Assembly: GCA_033816765.1 (NCBI GenBank)
Contig: CM066294.1
Coordinates: 1,550,001-1,614,000, forward strand
DNA from: Nothopassalora personata
Lineage: Eukaryota > Ascomycota > Dothideomycetes > Mycosphaerellales > Mycosphaerellaceae
Length of the DNA: 64,000 nt
Direction: 5' to 3'
In this document: one piece after another, positions 32,450-43,731 of the stretch
Position numbering within the stretch: the first letter of the stretch is position 1
How the letters are laid out: each line of letters starts with the position of its first letter
Notes under the pieces: generated by a model
The model's database searches: none
Told to the model about the DNA's origin: nothing
What the model saw: only the letters and a program-made list of their open reading frames with translations
Made by a program: the position numbers and the translations under genes

Positions 32450-32923
32450 TCAGCAGTGATGAATGCGAATACAAGGCCACTCTATTGGGGTCCCGTGGAT
32501 GCTCTTTACTTGATCAGGCGTAGGGTACGTGAAATACTGGAATGTATAGGATGTGGCCGAGTCATCATCAGTCTTTGATGTCAAGATGGCACTTCCTCTC
32601 CTTCTCATCAGAAATACGTCCCATGGGCGCTCCGCCGTTACAGCTTCGTCTCCGCTGACCATGGACTGTCTCGATGTCAAAGAATGCAATATCCCGGACG
32701 TCGTTCTTGGTGTTCGTCTTATGCTGAACTGAACGATGAAGTACTGTTTCGGCTTCGCTTTGATGACCTGCTTGCTCTCATGCTTCAACCTTTGCAAGCC
32801 GTGGACTAGCTGTGCCGAATTTCGTCGTAGATCCTGCTTATGCCTGCGGCGGATTATGCAAACTTCAGGCCGGCATGTGAGAGGTCGCAATTGGTCATAC
32901 ATTTGGCGGAACAGCACTTTCAT
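32450..32923 (-). CDS. Hypothetical protein
   Basis: 157 residues from ATG 32923, rich in Arg/Lys at the start and Tyr/Thr at the end. No motif or family recognised; included because it is the longest ATG frame in this stretch. Confidence 0.2.
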   Translation of the reverse strand: MKVLFRQMYDQLRPLTCRPEVCIIRRRHKQDLRRNSAQLVHGLQRLKHESKQVIKAKPKQYFIVQFSIRRTPRTTSGILHSLTSRQSMVSGDEAVTAERPWDVFLMRRRGSAILTSKTDDDSATSYTFQYFTYPTPDQVKSIHGTPIEWPCIRIHHC

Positions 32924-33562
32924 CCTATGCCGATTTCTGGATTAACGTAAGTACACTGAGAGATGTTCTCCGCCTTTACATGGCTGGAAATCTGCCGACC
33001 CTTTGATCTTTGCTTTAGATATTTGCTGACATGGCGGATCGTAGTAACAGCTTCTTCGTGATTCCAGTCCTTCACTGTAAGTCTATCTTTGGAAGGTGTC
33101 AGGCGGGCACTGATATATTACGGTAGGTCCGTGGAGTGAGAAGGGTCGGGAAGCCAGGCAAGCGAAGCTGGAGGGTGATTCGAATGAGCATATGGCGTGA
33201 TAGCAATTTGGCTCATGCCGAAGGCCTTTGGAGGTCTTGGTGTTCTTCAGCGTGGCGTCAGAGGCAATGACCCAGCACAGAATGCAGAAAGAGTATCAAG
33301 AGCGCATGTCTCGATGCCGTGCGCCTACCTGCGCCTTCCATCGCAATCTTGAGACGTCGATGACTTCCTGCACCCGCGCGAACCATCTTGCCTGCCAAGC
33401 TCTTCCTTTATCGATGCTTGCTCTGAAAGCAGTTCTACTTATAACTCCGAAAGCACAGCTGATTACCAAAGTGTCATTTCGACACTAGTTGTCGGCCAGA
33501 AACATGGAAGAGGACGGCGAGTCTCACCACAGCCCGTAAATACACGTACACCTTAAGCATAC

Positions 33563-33922
33563 TTGCACATCAGACTTCCCAATCCCAGTCACCCAATCCC
33601 TCACGTCAAAGACATCGCAAACCTGCGTAACAGAGTCCTTTTCGAAGGGCAAGCACTCAAGGATGGCGAGCAGACAGTCATGGCAAACGGTCGTCTATAC
33701 ACGAGACGCACACGGGAAAGGATCAGTGATCCAGAAGCATACCATAAAGCTCTCCAGGCCCTCGCCGCTCACGAGCTGGAGACACTCGACCACGTCCAGC
33801 TGGAGACGAGAATTAAGATCTTGCAGATGTCTATCGCATACTTCGCTCAGGCTTTGGAGTCTGGATCACAAGGGAAACGCGTTGAGTTCCACGAAGATTT
33901 CGAAAGGCGTGACCTTCACTGA
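33563..33922 (+). CDS. Hypothetical helical protein, start unresolved
   Basis: Open for 119 codons and coding-like: ANLRNRVLFEGQALKDGEQT, ERISDPEAYHKALQALAAHE, then LETRIKILQMSIAYFAQALE. There is no ATG before residue 40, so a short upstream exon is likely (an ATG exon with a GTAAGT donor at about 33029-33075 is a candidate). Predicted helical, soluble. Family not recognised. Confidence 0.35.
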   Translation: MHIRLPNPSHPIPHVKDIANLRNRVLFEGQALKDGEQTVMANGRLYTRRTRERISDPEAYHKALQALAAHELETLDHVQLETRIKILQMSIAYFAQALESGSQGKRVEFHEDFERRDLH

Positions 33923-34920
33923 ACCAACAGTCTTTGGCCCCTGAGAACGCAGCATACAGCTTTTTGACCTCTCGCTCTATGCATGTTGGACTTGTTTCAT
34001 CCGTGCTATCTTTGCCATCTAATTCCAGCGCGTCAGCAATGATGTAGCGCCGACAAGGCTGAGACATGGTAGGGTATAGTAGCATTATCTGAGCGTCTCG
34101 TCCGTGACCGGTCCGGACTGGAAATGATGGGGTTATAATTGCGGCATTAGGTCGGAGCAGTGGCGTGAAGATGCTCGCCATAGCGAGTGCTGGTGATTGT
34201 CCCACAAGAGGCGTTGCTGATCAGAGACATTCTGAATTCGCACAGCTCTTCGTCCGGGAACACATCGCTTCTAAGCAGGTTCTTCAGTCCTTTGGTCTCC
34301 AACGAAGCATCCATGTGTAGGAGGCCATACTGTACGCAATGTTTTCAACAGGGCCAGAAAAGATTGTCGCCCAGGTGGCGCGACTGAGAGACGGCAGGAC
34401 CTCGGCGTCTGTAGAACGTCTGAGAGGTTGGCATGCGACACAGTCCCATCTCCTTCGTCCGCGATGTCGTCGCGAAGGCCCAGTGGGTCGATGCTTCGAT
34501 AGGCAGAGTCATGTGGAAGAGGAAAGCTGGTCATGGCGCTCAGGTGTCATCGAGGGTGTTGGGCTCACAAGCTACTTGATGAGAGAATGGTCAGGAACCT
34601 TCACGAAGGAAGCCCGTCTGCTATAATTGCTGCTTCGAAGGCATGATTGGGTGTAGTAATTGAAGAAGAAGGAGCACATGCAGCTTTCACGTGCAGCCTC
34701 TCTCGAACTTCTGCTGACTGAAAATGACATGGATGTAGACGTGACCTTCTGTTTCCCAACATCGCTGAAGCATCATCAGCAACGACGACAACATGTCGTC
34801 GCGACGGGGCAGTAGAGACGTGGAAGATGAGCCTCGAGGCTTGATCTTCTCCCTGATAGCTCTGGTCAAAGTCGGATGCTTCGTGTCCCGCCGTGACAAT
34901 CTCTGCTGAACGATGCACAG
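33923..34920. other. Intergenic region upstream of seipin
   Basis: About 1 kb. Should hold the seipin promoter and first coding exon. A - strand ATG frame near 34314 (MDASLETKGLKNLLRSDVFP) is short and unassigned. Confidence 0.4.
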
Positions 34921-36153
34921 GATGCCCTCCTCGCACCTATACGACCTTTCGTCTCCCGAACCGCCCTACGAGCCTACTTGACTACCTTCCTCGCCGTGGT
35001 CACCGCATTCGTCCTCCTCGGCTTCGCCATCACAGCCTACGTGCTCTTCTACTGGCAGTACATCCCTCGCATCGGCTTCGAACGAACGATCCATCTCCAA
35101 TTCGACGATGTTTACACGAATCGCATCACATCCCGTTTCCCCTATGGAAGTGCCCACCTAGGCAACGAGATCATGAGTGGGCAAGGATACGATGTGGTGA
35201 TAGAGCTGGATATGCCACGGACAAAGCATAACTCTGAAGCCGGGAACTTCATGGTCGAGCTGAACATGTACGGCTCATCTAGCAGGAGCAGTGCAGGAAA
35301 GCCTCAATCTGGTATGGCTGGCACCCCTACATCTCTTTCAGACAACGATGCACTGCTGCTGGCGACTTCACGACGACCCGCGATGATGCCTTATCGGTCT
35401 CACTGGATCGACCTCGTTCATAAGGGGATTGAGCTTCCTTGGTACATCCTCTGCCTGCGCTCCGAGTCAAATACCCTACGCATACCTCTCTTTGAAGAAG
35501 TGAACTTCGCCAAAGGCACGAAGAACGCGCCGGCGTCCATGCGGCTTGAGATTCAGAGCACACATCGTCTGCAGATCTATAGCGCCAAAGCTCTATTTCG
35601 CGCCCGATTCGCGTTTCCGAGCTTGAAGTGGGCAATGTACAATCATCGATTGATATCGGCGTTCGTCTTCATCTCCACATTCTGGATGACCGAGCTGGTC
35701 TTCTTCGGCCTCGCATGGGGAGCTTTGGCACTGTACCGACAGCAGCCAGATGCTGGCAACATCAAGGCAGAAGCGATCGGGCCGGGCAGTACTGCGAAGA
35801 AGATCAAGCAGGAAGAGGAGGATGACGATGTGCCATCGAAGCTTTCAGACACAGAGCGCACGTTCCCTACACTGAGTGGACAGGCACCGCTGCGCTACAG
35901 CTCTCCGACTGAACGCGAGATCAAGCGCGAGCCAGAGTTGGAAGATGAAACGGTCGTGGTGCCCGAGGCTGTCGCAAGAGCTGCGGATGCTGACGTGGAG
36001 GATGAAGACGAGGATGTCGACTTCTTCGATTCTGGTATAGGCACGAGCTTGGAGAGCTCTGGGCCTGGCAGACGGGATAGCGTGAGGCGGCGAAGGGGTA
36101 GGCAGGGCAATGCTGGCACGCAGGTGAAGCAGGAAGAGCGCGATGCCTACTGA
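34921..36153 (+). CDS. Seipin (lipid-droplet biogenesis), first exon not located
   Basis: The exon opens after a plausible acceptor (GCACAG at 34915-34920) with DALLAPIRPFVSRTALRAYL and runs 410 codons. Two membrane segments (FLAVVTAFVLLGFAITAYVL at about 21-40 and LISAFVFISTFWMTELVFFG at about 244-263 of this exon) flank the lumenal lipid-binding fold (HLQFDDVYTNRITSRFPYGS ... SHWIDLVHKGIELPWYILCL), as in fungal Sei1. The C-terminal tail is acidic and cytosolic. It works at ER-lipid droplet contacts. There is no ATG between the upstream stop and the exon, so a small first exon must lie upstream. Confidence 0.82.
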   Translation, partial: DALLAPIRPFVSRTALRAYLTTFLAVVTAFVLLGFAITAYVLFYWQYIPRIGFERTIHLQFDDVYTNRITSRFPYGSAHLGNEIMSGQGYDVVIELDMPRTKHNSEAGNFMVELNMYGSSSRSSAGKPQSGMAGTPTSLSDNDALLLATSRRPAMMPYRSHWIDLVHKGIELPWYILCLRSESNTLRIPLFEEVNFAKGTKNAPASMRLEIQSTHRLQIYSAKALFRARFAFPSLKWAMYNHRLISAFVFISTFWMTELVFFGLAWGALALYRQQPDAGNIKAEAIGPGSTAKKIKQEEEDDDVPSKLSDTERTFPTLSGQAPLRYSSPTEREIKREPELEDETVVVPEAVARAADADVEDEDEDVDFFDSGIGTSLESSGPGRRDSVRRRRGRQGNAGTQVKQEERDAY

Positions 36154-36505
36154 GATCGAGCTTGGTGAGATCCGCCTTCTACGATCACACCCCTCTGACA
36201 GCATATCACCTTTTAAGTCATGCTCATGCGAATTTGCCATACGAGAGCTCCCGTCGCGAAAGCTCCTTTGCAGTAATCAGACTCACTGCCGTTGGCATGG
36301 TGTTTCATAAGGTAAGGCCCACCGACAGTGAACTTGGTGACCCTCTGTACTTCCCTTTACCTCAACCACGCTTTCCAGCATTCACAGGCGTCCGCACAGA
36401 CTCGCGATCATGCCTAGCGAGCGCCCCTGTGGAGCTCTGGTCAGGTCTCGGATCGAGCTATTTCAGAGCTTCTCAAATCTTGTCATCGACAGCAGGCCCT
36501 CCAGG
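36154..36505. other. Intergenic region
   Basis: Seipin 3' side and start of a broken gene; no separate feature recognised. Confidence 0.4.
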
Positions 36506-37300
36506 TTTAGAATTCTCGACTTACCACCTGAGATTCACAACCACATATACGAGTGAACTGCATTCGAGGTTCCTACCAAAGTGGCCTACTTCACTTCCTT
36601 ACCCCAGCGTTTCGGCGAATGGTCCGCCACCACCTTTTTGGCTGTTCAAGAGGCTAGGCTAGAGCACGCTCTGCGACGGCGTGGCCACTGCTATCGCAAC
36701 CGTCTGGCTATGCTCTACACATCCCGACAGACCTATCAGGAAGCTTCGAAGATCTTCTACAGCCCCATGGCACTGGACTTACGAGGCCTACACCTAAGCT
36801 ACAATCCGATTATGGTGGCAACCCTCATTGCCACTTTCAAGCACAAACTGCAATTTGTGCGTCATATCGAGCTGGACTATGCAATGCTCGACTCTTTCCT
36901 TTAGCCAAAGACTCCAGACTCCGTGGATAGCACAGCCACGGGCCTCTTAAGTTTCCGTCCGCCCCTTGAGTAGACAACCACCGGCTATCATCAGGCGGTT
37001 TTACTCGTCTGCGGACGTACCTCTTCTCTCTCACACCGTCGACAGCACATGCAGATTCCAATCGCAGAACCCATGACGGGTGGGCTATCGGCATCGACTT
37101 CATGCGTCTTCTCGGTCATGACGATGGCTCTGGACGTAGGCCGATCTCACGGCTCTTCCCGTGCCTCAAGGACATTATACCCATGGGTCAATTTGGTTCG
37201 GAGAGGTTTCGGAGAACGGGCGGTGAGTCGGTGGGAACTGTGGTACTCAGGTGATAAGATCAAGCGAGCGGACTACGATGATTTCGACGACGAGGGTCTA
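36506..37300 (+). pseudogene. Broken 2EXR-type gene
   Basis: The frame FRILDLPPEIHNHIYE is interrupted by TGA, then continues in frame: TAFEVPTKVAYFTSLPQRFG ... LAMLYTSRQTYQEASKIFYS, matching fungal proteins of the 2EXR kind (F-x-LPxEIRxxIY, then TCRQxxxEAxxxFY). After a stop at 36904, coding-like pieces carry on in other frames (GIDFMRLLGHDDGSGRRPIS near 37090). One nonsense codon plus frameshifts point to a dead gene. Confidence 0.5.
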
Positions 37301-38276
37301 TTTGACCTTACTACTGGCCTAATTCTTGCTACCACTTAAGCAGAATCAGACGCGGGGCGATCGAGCGCAGAAGAGGTGAATGAAAGATATCGGTGAGGCA
37401 GTGGAAGATGCCGGTGCGCACGTCGCACTTGAGCGAAAGCAAGACAAGTTCCGCCTGGAAAAATTCTCTCTCATCAACGACTCGCGACGTCTCGGTCTGC
37501 CGACAGTCTTCCAGCGCCGGCATGGATCGATTTTACTACGCAACAGAAGGCGCTACGAATGACGAGTCTGTCCGATCCGGTCACGGGCCCGATATTCGAG
37601 ACGACGCAGGCGCCTCTGTAGCTACAGACACTCTCCAGGCGGATCAGTGTCTTGTGCCTCTGCCAAAAAAAAACATATTAACTTTGCCGATCGCTCCGCA
37701 AAGAAGGGCAGAGGAATCATCGAGACGAGTGATATCCAGATGTCGAATCAAAAGAATTTTGCTGTATTCCAAAAGAACCGCTCCATTGGGAGCCAATGAA
37801 CTGCTCATCTCACTACTGTCGCTATCGCTGTGGTATCTCCCAATTCCCACCCCAAAACGCCATCGCTCAATTATCGTGACTGCCAAGCACCGCACGAAGT
37901 GCCACTCGTCAATGCTGCCAAGCTCCTCTGACTGAGCGGCCTGCGCATACCACTGCATCGACTATCCGAAGCGTGCGGGTCCGGAGGCTTTGCAAGGACG
38001 CTGAATCTAGAATCGTTGTTGGCAGGATCGATATACACTGTCGATCCCGGCAAATCAAGCCAACTGGTGTCTTCATTGTCGCCCGGTTTGGCGGTGTAGT
38101 GTGGGTGCGGCCTGATCTGGCAACGAAGACACAGAGAAGGATCCGTAGAAGGGTCATGGCCCGCGTTGGGTATTGCTATTCCGGAAGACTGCTGCACAAC
38201 AGAAGCGGAGCTGTATCCGCTATGAGAGCCACCTGTTTCCGATACTGGTTGTGGTTGCGTCTGCCGAGGTGCTGTA
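37301..38276. other. Intergenic region with an uncertain - strand frame
   Basis: A - strand frame (37871-38293, MERPHNTAPRQTQPQPVSET, later LCLRCQIRPHPHY) overlaps the end of the next gene. It may be a frame-shifted tail of that gene or no gene. Otherwise nothing recognised. Confidence 0.3.
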
Positions 38277-39146
38277 TTATGTGGCCGCTCCATCCAGCTG
38301 CTCGTTCAAAGCGGGAGGTTGATGGACTGCTGTTGAGTGTTGTGGTGCGTCGTGTTCCGTCTCGAGTTTGCTGGCGTCGCCTGTCTCTGGATCCTTCTCC
38401 GCCATCACAGCCTTAGCATGTTTCGAATATGGTCCCAGCTCCTTGTAGTGGCTGATCGACTTGAATAGCAGTATGCAGCTGCCAATAACGCTGAGGCATC
38501 CTAACCAAACAAACACCACTGCCGCGACTGCTCGGCCGTTATCTCGGTAGCATAATGGTGTTCCTCCGTCTTTTTCAAATTGGCTGAGCAATGACCGTCC
38601 GTACGCCGGTGTAAAAGGGATGTCGTCGGCAGGTCGGAAGTATTGACAACGCATGGCAGTAATGACAGTCAATGCGAACGCGCTTGCCGTCATGAAAGCC
38701 ACGGACAGAACCCCGCAAATCTGCCATGCCAACATCACTGCTCTTGACTCCGTTCGCGCCGGCCAGAATAGATCAAAGAAGAAGGCTGCGCCGAAGATGA
38801 ATGCGACGAATACTCCTGCAAAAATATTGAAGGACGCGACGCCGATATAGTCATTGTTGTAGACGTAGACGTTGTGGTCGAGACGTTTGACAAAGTCCTG
38901 GGCGTCAAGCATATCTGTGATGCTGCAATTAGTGAGCGATGTGGGATTGAGGATTGACTTTCACTTACCAGATAGCGCTGCTGTGCCGAGCGATTCTGAT
39001 ACCACGCAAAAGATCAACGCGCATTGATAGACGATGAACTTGGTCCGTCTCAAGTGATAGTCCCGGTTCTTGAACATGTAGTTGCTTCCAAACTTGTACC
39101 ACTGCATCTCGCCCAGGTCGAGACCCCATATCACCGGTGGACCCAT
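38277..39146 (-). CDS. Conserved fungal membrane protein with four TM segments
   Basis: Exon 38969-39146, intron 38915-38968, exon 38277-38914; 271 residues. Start MGPPVIWGLDLGEMQWYKFG. Hydrophobic segments: FIVYQCALIFCVVSESLGTA (about 38-57), FNIFAGVFVAFIFGAAFFFD (about 88-107), AWQICGVLSVAFMTASAFAL (about 121-140) and AVVFVWLGCLSVIGSCILLF (about 189-208). The tail is hydrophilic and Pro/Glu-rich. The four-helix layout recalls tetraspan/MARVEL proteins, but I do not recognise a named family. The start is supported by a clean splice joining the two hydrophobic halves. Confidence 0.7.
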
Positions 39147-39531
39147 AGTCGCTGTATGCTTCTGTGCTATGTATGCCCTGCGCCGATACGTGTGCTGGGA
39201 ATGCGATAGTCTGGCGGGCAATGTGAAAGCACGGAGATCGTGACAATCAAGCAAAAGGACAGGTAGGACAGTGAGATACCGCAAAGCGAAGCAGGAGTAG
39301 CAGTAGGCTGGAAGTTGCGATGCTTGCTTATGCTAGCAAGACCAGCCTACCTTGACGGGATGACACTTGCCTCATCCAAGGATCTGCATTCCCGGTCACA
39401 GAGTGGTCATAATGCCACACGCAACCGCGTCCATAGCGAAATCTCGTACATGCTCGTCCGTTGAAACCGCTGCCTTCCATGTGCGCGTGCAGCCGAGTGC
39501 AGATGATGATTTTCGTTTGGTTGAGAGAGCT
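39147..39531. other. Intergenic region
   Basis: Upstream of the four-TM gene; no gene or RNA seen. Confidence 0.4.
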
Positions 39532-40312
39532 TCAAAGGATGAAGCAGTGTTGTTCATCCTTGGAGACGGTAGGCAGCGCAAGCCATTTGGACGGAGCAGT
39601 GCGGCAGTTGAGCTCGCCGTCTGCATGGAGAATGCAGGGAATGGGACATGAGGCGTGTAGGCAAAGCTCACCAAGGACGAGATTTGGAGCTTGACGTCGC
39701 CACATGAAGGTGAAGTTCGTTTCACACGCTTGTGATGTCAGAGGAGAGATCGGCAGCAGGGGTTCCGTCGTCTCGGATCTCTTTCGGCGTCCTGCTGGCT
39801 CCCGATCTGTCAGCCATTCATCCTGTCCATCTCGACGCTGCCCACGACAAGAAGACGTGCGATGCGACAACACAGCACGCCGAGAGGACCTTACCGCGCT
39901 GCGACACTCTCCTGTAGCCCACCAAGTCGCAGCAAAAGGAATGTGGAGCCAGTAAGAGCTTGTCGGAGGCTTGAAAACGAGACGTTGAGCCAGCAAAGTC
40001 AAACACAATAATAGGCTTGCAGCACGCTGCAACCTTGAGCTGATCCTGAAACTCGTTCTTCCGACCGCAGACGCCCTGGTTGTTGATTAAACTGCTCACG
40101 TCTACCAAGTCTCCCAAAAGAGGCGTAGGGGCCCGTCCTTTCGTCAGTCGATAACAAAATTGATACTTCCGGATAGTGTCAACGGCCGCCGTTGGCACTA
40201 AAGTCCGGCGGACGATAGCACGTTTCCCAAAGTGCTGGTCTTTATGGTCTGCCGTCGTGGTTGGCGGATGCTGATGCAGCCTGTGCGGTACGCGCTTGAG
40301 TGCGAGCGCCAT
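39532..40312 (-). CDS. Hypothetical three-exon gene
   Basis: Proposed exons 40034-40312, 39895-39969 and 39532-39822; 214 residues with all junctions in phase. Second intron is canonical (GTAAGG..ACAG); the first donor is GTTGCA, less usual. The protein reads RRTLVPTAAVDTIRKYQFCY, later SYWLHIPFAATWWATGECRS and FTFMWRRQAPNLVLGELCLH. No family recognised, no signal peptide. Confidence 0.35.
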
Positions 40313-40762
40313 GCTGTGGTCTTGATACTGTTCTGTGGGTCTTGAGCTGCAAGCGTCGAGGTGAAGTTGAGGGCGACTGCGAAGTAGGCTTCATCACGAT
40401 CTAGAACGGGAAGTAGCCGTGACCCCTGTCCAGCGCGCAGTCATATGCTGATGCAGGAGCGATCGGATGAGATTGCCGGTCTTCGCGGCCTTGGTTGGCA
40501 TCGTGCTCTTCGTGCTCTTCATGGAGGCTCAGCGTGAACGGATTTTTGAAGAGCGCTTCCTCGAGTGTGACAATGAAGATTATTGGTTTCGCTGAGTATA
40601 CATTACGCACGGCCTGATCTTATATTCTACCTGTGTGGCCGCTCTTTTGACGATGGATCATGATCCTTGCCTTCCTAGTGGTATCTTTGAGCTCAATTCC
40701 TGTTCCGCCTTTGATATCAGTACGATCCTCGTGACCAGCTGCACACTGATCGCCATTTCTGC
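40313..40762. other. Intergenic region
   Basis: Nothing recognised apart from short frames on both strands. Confidence 0.4.
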
Positions 40763-41362
40763 TTAATGATGCCTCCTCGTCTTCACCAACTGCCACTTGC
40801 CGTATGCATACGTCTCCGGCCTCTCTTCTGGCTCAACTCGAGACATTACCGAGGCTGCTATCCACGACCTCCCCTTGCACTCCACCAGTTGCGCGCGCAC
40901 CCGTACCCAGCTTTGCGGCACTGCGTCTTCCAGTGTATCGTAGTTGTAGCCGAGCTCGGCTTCTTCCGCTGCTGAGTCCGGACCGCACACAAGCTGGCCC
41001 ACCGCTTCTTCGAGTGCATTTTCGAGGAAAGATTCGTAGTCGGCAGCGTTCGATGGCAGGCGCTGCACCCATTGAGCGAGCTTCGGCGCTTGCTGGGAAG
41101 TGTACGTTGACGTGATGGAACGCCGGCGGCCGGTCGCGTATTGAGAGCATCTCTTCACGAAGGAGTTTCGGCTTGGCTGTCCTGCCCGTGATTGTGGTTG
41201 CTGCGATTCGCAGACGCGGAATATGATGGGCTTCTTTCCCTCCTTGATCTGGAGCAACGCAGACGATGATCTGGTCATCTGCTGTATCGAGCTTTCCCGC
41301 ATGGCCATTGCGTCGTGGTATTGCTCAAGGCCGGACTGATAAAAGTTATCAACGCAAGCCAT
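40763..41362 (-). CDS. Hypothetical protein
   Basis: 199 residues from the ATG at 41362 (MACVDNFYQSGLEQYHDAMA), with a helical N-terminal part (SSIQQMTRSSSALLQIKEGK), a middle acidic stretch (ESFLENALEEAVGQLV) and a basic end. Intronless and open throughout. Family not recognised. Confidence 0.45.
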   Translation of the reverse strand: MACVDNFYQSGLEQYHDAMAMRESSIQQMTRSSSALLQIKEGKKPIIFRVCESQQPQSRAGQPSRNSFVKRCSQYATGRRRSITSTYTSQQAPKLAQWVQRLPSNAADYESFLENALEEAVGQLVCGPDSAAEEAELGYNYDTLEDAVPQSWVRVRAQLVECKGRSWIAASVMSRVEPEERPETYAYGKWQLVKTRRHH

Positions 41363-42281
41363 GGCTGACAAGAGTAGGGCTTTCGCGAGGTTTGATCTTG
41401 TACGGACTTCTTCCTGAGGCGGTATGGTCTGGTCTGAGTATTGGAGCTTGTAGTTTAATGTTGTTGAGTCTTTGAAGTGGCAAAATGAGAGATACCTGCG
41501 AACCCAAGGCCGGGCTTTATGCTATGGGAAGAGGGGAAACGTTGAACCATTACGGAAACTATCCTGGAAGGCAGTCAGATGTTCTGTAAACCGTAAACGT
41601 GGTGTGATGCATCAATCTGCAACAGGGATTTCTAGTCACCAATGGCGTGCCTGCTCTTCACCCAAGTGGCAGCGACTCGCAGGACGTTCTCGGTGCCATC
41701 TCATGAAGTCGGTGAGTGACTAAAGGTGGCTTGGAATGTTGTGACAGGAGCTGAGAGCGACTACAGGGAATCGTTGGCTCCAAGATATCATGCTGTGCGA
41801 CCTGTACCTTGGAGCCTTCCGTGCGTCTTCGCGAAGCCGACCGCCGTGCCCTCGTGGCTACAAAGTATTGGGCTGCATGCGTGTGACTGCGCTCTCTTGC
41901 CCGAGCATAGTGCTGCGAAGGCGGTCTCGGTTGCGAGGTGTGCATCAGGAGCTGCTTATCAGTACGGAACCGCATGTAGAATTGATAGCGTTCGTTCTGA
42001 CCGTGCTTGGCCCGTTGCTATGATTGTTAAGCCATCGAGAATGCAACAAGATCAGTTCATTGCCTTCGTATCAGAATACTGGTACCCTCGGGACCTGCCA
42101 ATATTTAGCAGCACGTGTGCTACGCTTTTGTACCGCAGTGCAGGGTCGGGCGAACACTTGGTATCATCTGCGGCGTCGCCTTGAGCTCATACAGTGCTTT
42201 ACGTGGACATCGCACCCTCAATTCTCCGCAATGAAGGCGCGTCGTCCACGACACTGTGCAAATTGTGGTGTGATGTGAAGG
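41363..42281. other. Intergenic region before the transposon stack
   Basis: Short frames only. Its last bases (42282-42286, TAAGG) are the target site of Copia element E. Confidence 0.4.
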
Positions 42282-42286
42282 TAAGG

Positions 42287-42535
42287 TGTGAAACTAGTGG
42301 AGATGGAAGTTTGGAACTAGGGTATTAAGTCTGGAAATCAGGGTATGTAAAACCATGTTTATTACAAGTAGTGGCACCCTTAAGGTGCTTATATAAGTCT
42401 TTTTTTGATAAGAGGCCCTTAATCCCTGTAATTCAGGTGCCTAATCTCATTTCCTAAGAACAAGTAATTACTACACTTAATTAGGTTATGTCACCCTTAA
42501 AACCTGCTACCTATGCATTATCCTAGCGCTTTACA
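42287..42535 (-). repeat. Left LTR of element E
   Basis: 249 bp. The outer 60 bp carry the unmutated state where the two LTRs differ; most differences in the inner part (TA for CA) are mutations in this copy. Confidence 0.9.
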
Positions 42536-43383
42536 CACCCCCTCACTCTACATAGGAACTGAGTAGAGTGATCTTGGCGCTAAGGACCTTTATATCCTTT
42601 ATAACCTTGTTTATGTTATCCTTAACTTTATAGATAAGGTCTTCGATAACTCCCTCCTAACTAGTAAGAGTACCCTTTATCTTCTTTTTCGGGGTTTCCT
42701 CTTTATTAGTTTCTTCGTCGTAGGGTGCCTCTCTCTTCTTAGAGGCTATTCCCTTCTTTAGAGTAGACTTAATTATGCTCTGTTAAATACCCTAAAGCAG
42801 CTTAGTAAGGTTATTAATGTTATAGGTAGGTACATAATCCTTATTTCCTAGAGTAGTACTCTTATACTAATCTAGGGACTGCTTGCTGATTTCCACCCTA
42901 GAATCGTAACTAAGGTCGCTACGGATGCCTAAGAATTGCTTAATAAGTCTAAGGATAGGCTCAAAGGCCTTATTTTTCTCTCTAAGGTTAAATTTAGGGA
43001 GGCGAGGTTTTCGTCCTTTAGCGAGGGTACTAAGTGACCTATAGACGTAGTTTCGGATTTAGCTCTTCTACTTAGAGTCCTTATGCGCCTTATTCTAAGC
43101 CTTTTACTTGTCCTCTAATACCTCTTTTATAGGGGTCTTCTTTACCCCGTACTTCTTTCTTAGGCTACTATACGGCTTGGTATCGGACTCGTAGCCTATC
43201 TCCTAGCTCGCCTTAAGGAGTCGTTAGAATTCTTTAATAGACATAGAGGACTTGTTTCTAGGGTTTAAGGGTTCTTCTTTAGGTGTAGTTAGTGGAGGTA
43301 GCGCGTTCTTAGGCTCGACTAGACCTAAATCTGTCACGATCTAAGCGTGCACCGGCGCTGCAGCCTAATCAAACCTGAGGCAG

Positions 43384-43699
43384 TGTTACGGTCCGGTACG
43401 ATCGTGCACGTGGAAGAACTTCATTCGTTGGGAATAGGGACACGCGCTGCCAATGAGCGGGCGCTCTTGTGTGACTCATAGCAGAGCGCTCTTAGTGCTC
43501 TACCGAGAGAGCAGGACAGACCGCGCCAAGACATGGCACTATATAGACGACGCTCTTTTGCAAGTAGATAGGAGCTTCGTGCTCAACTCATTTTAAGTAT
43601 ACACCATATACTGTTTGGAACCACTACCTTCATAACTGATTGAGACATCCCTGCAAAGATCCAAGCCCGAGTTGTGATAACGTACAGCGGTTCCTAACA
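43384..43699 (+). repeat. 5' LTR of element C
   Basis: 316 bp, TGTTACGGTCCGG..CGGTTCCTAACA; mosaic of the B-type U3 and the A-type R/U5. Confidence 0.92.
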
Positions 43700-43731
43700 A
43701 CTTTGAGCACCACCACCAGGGCCCTTTGCAT

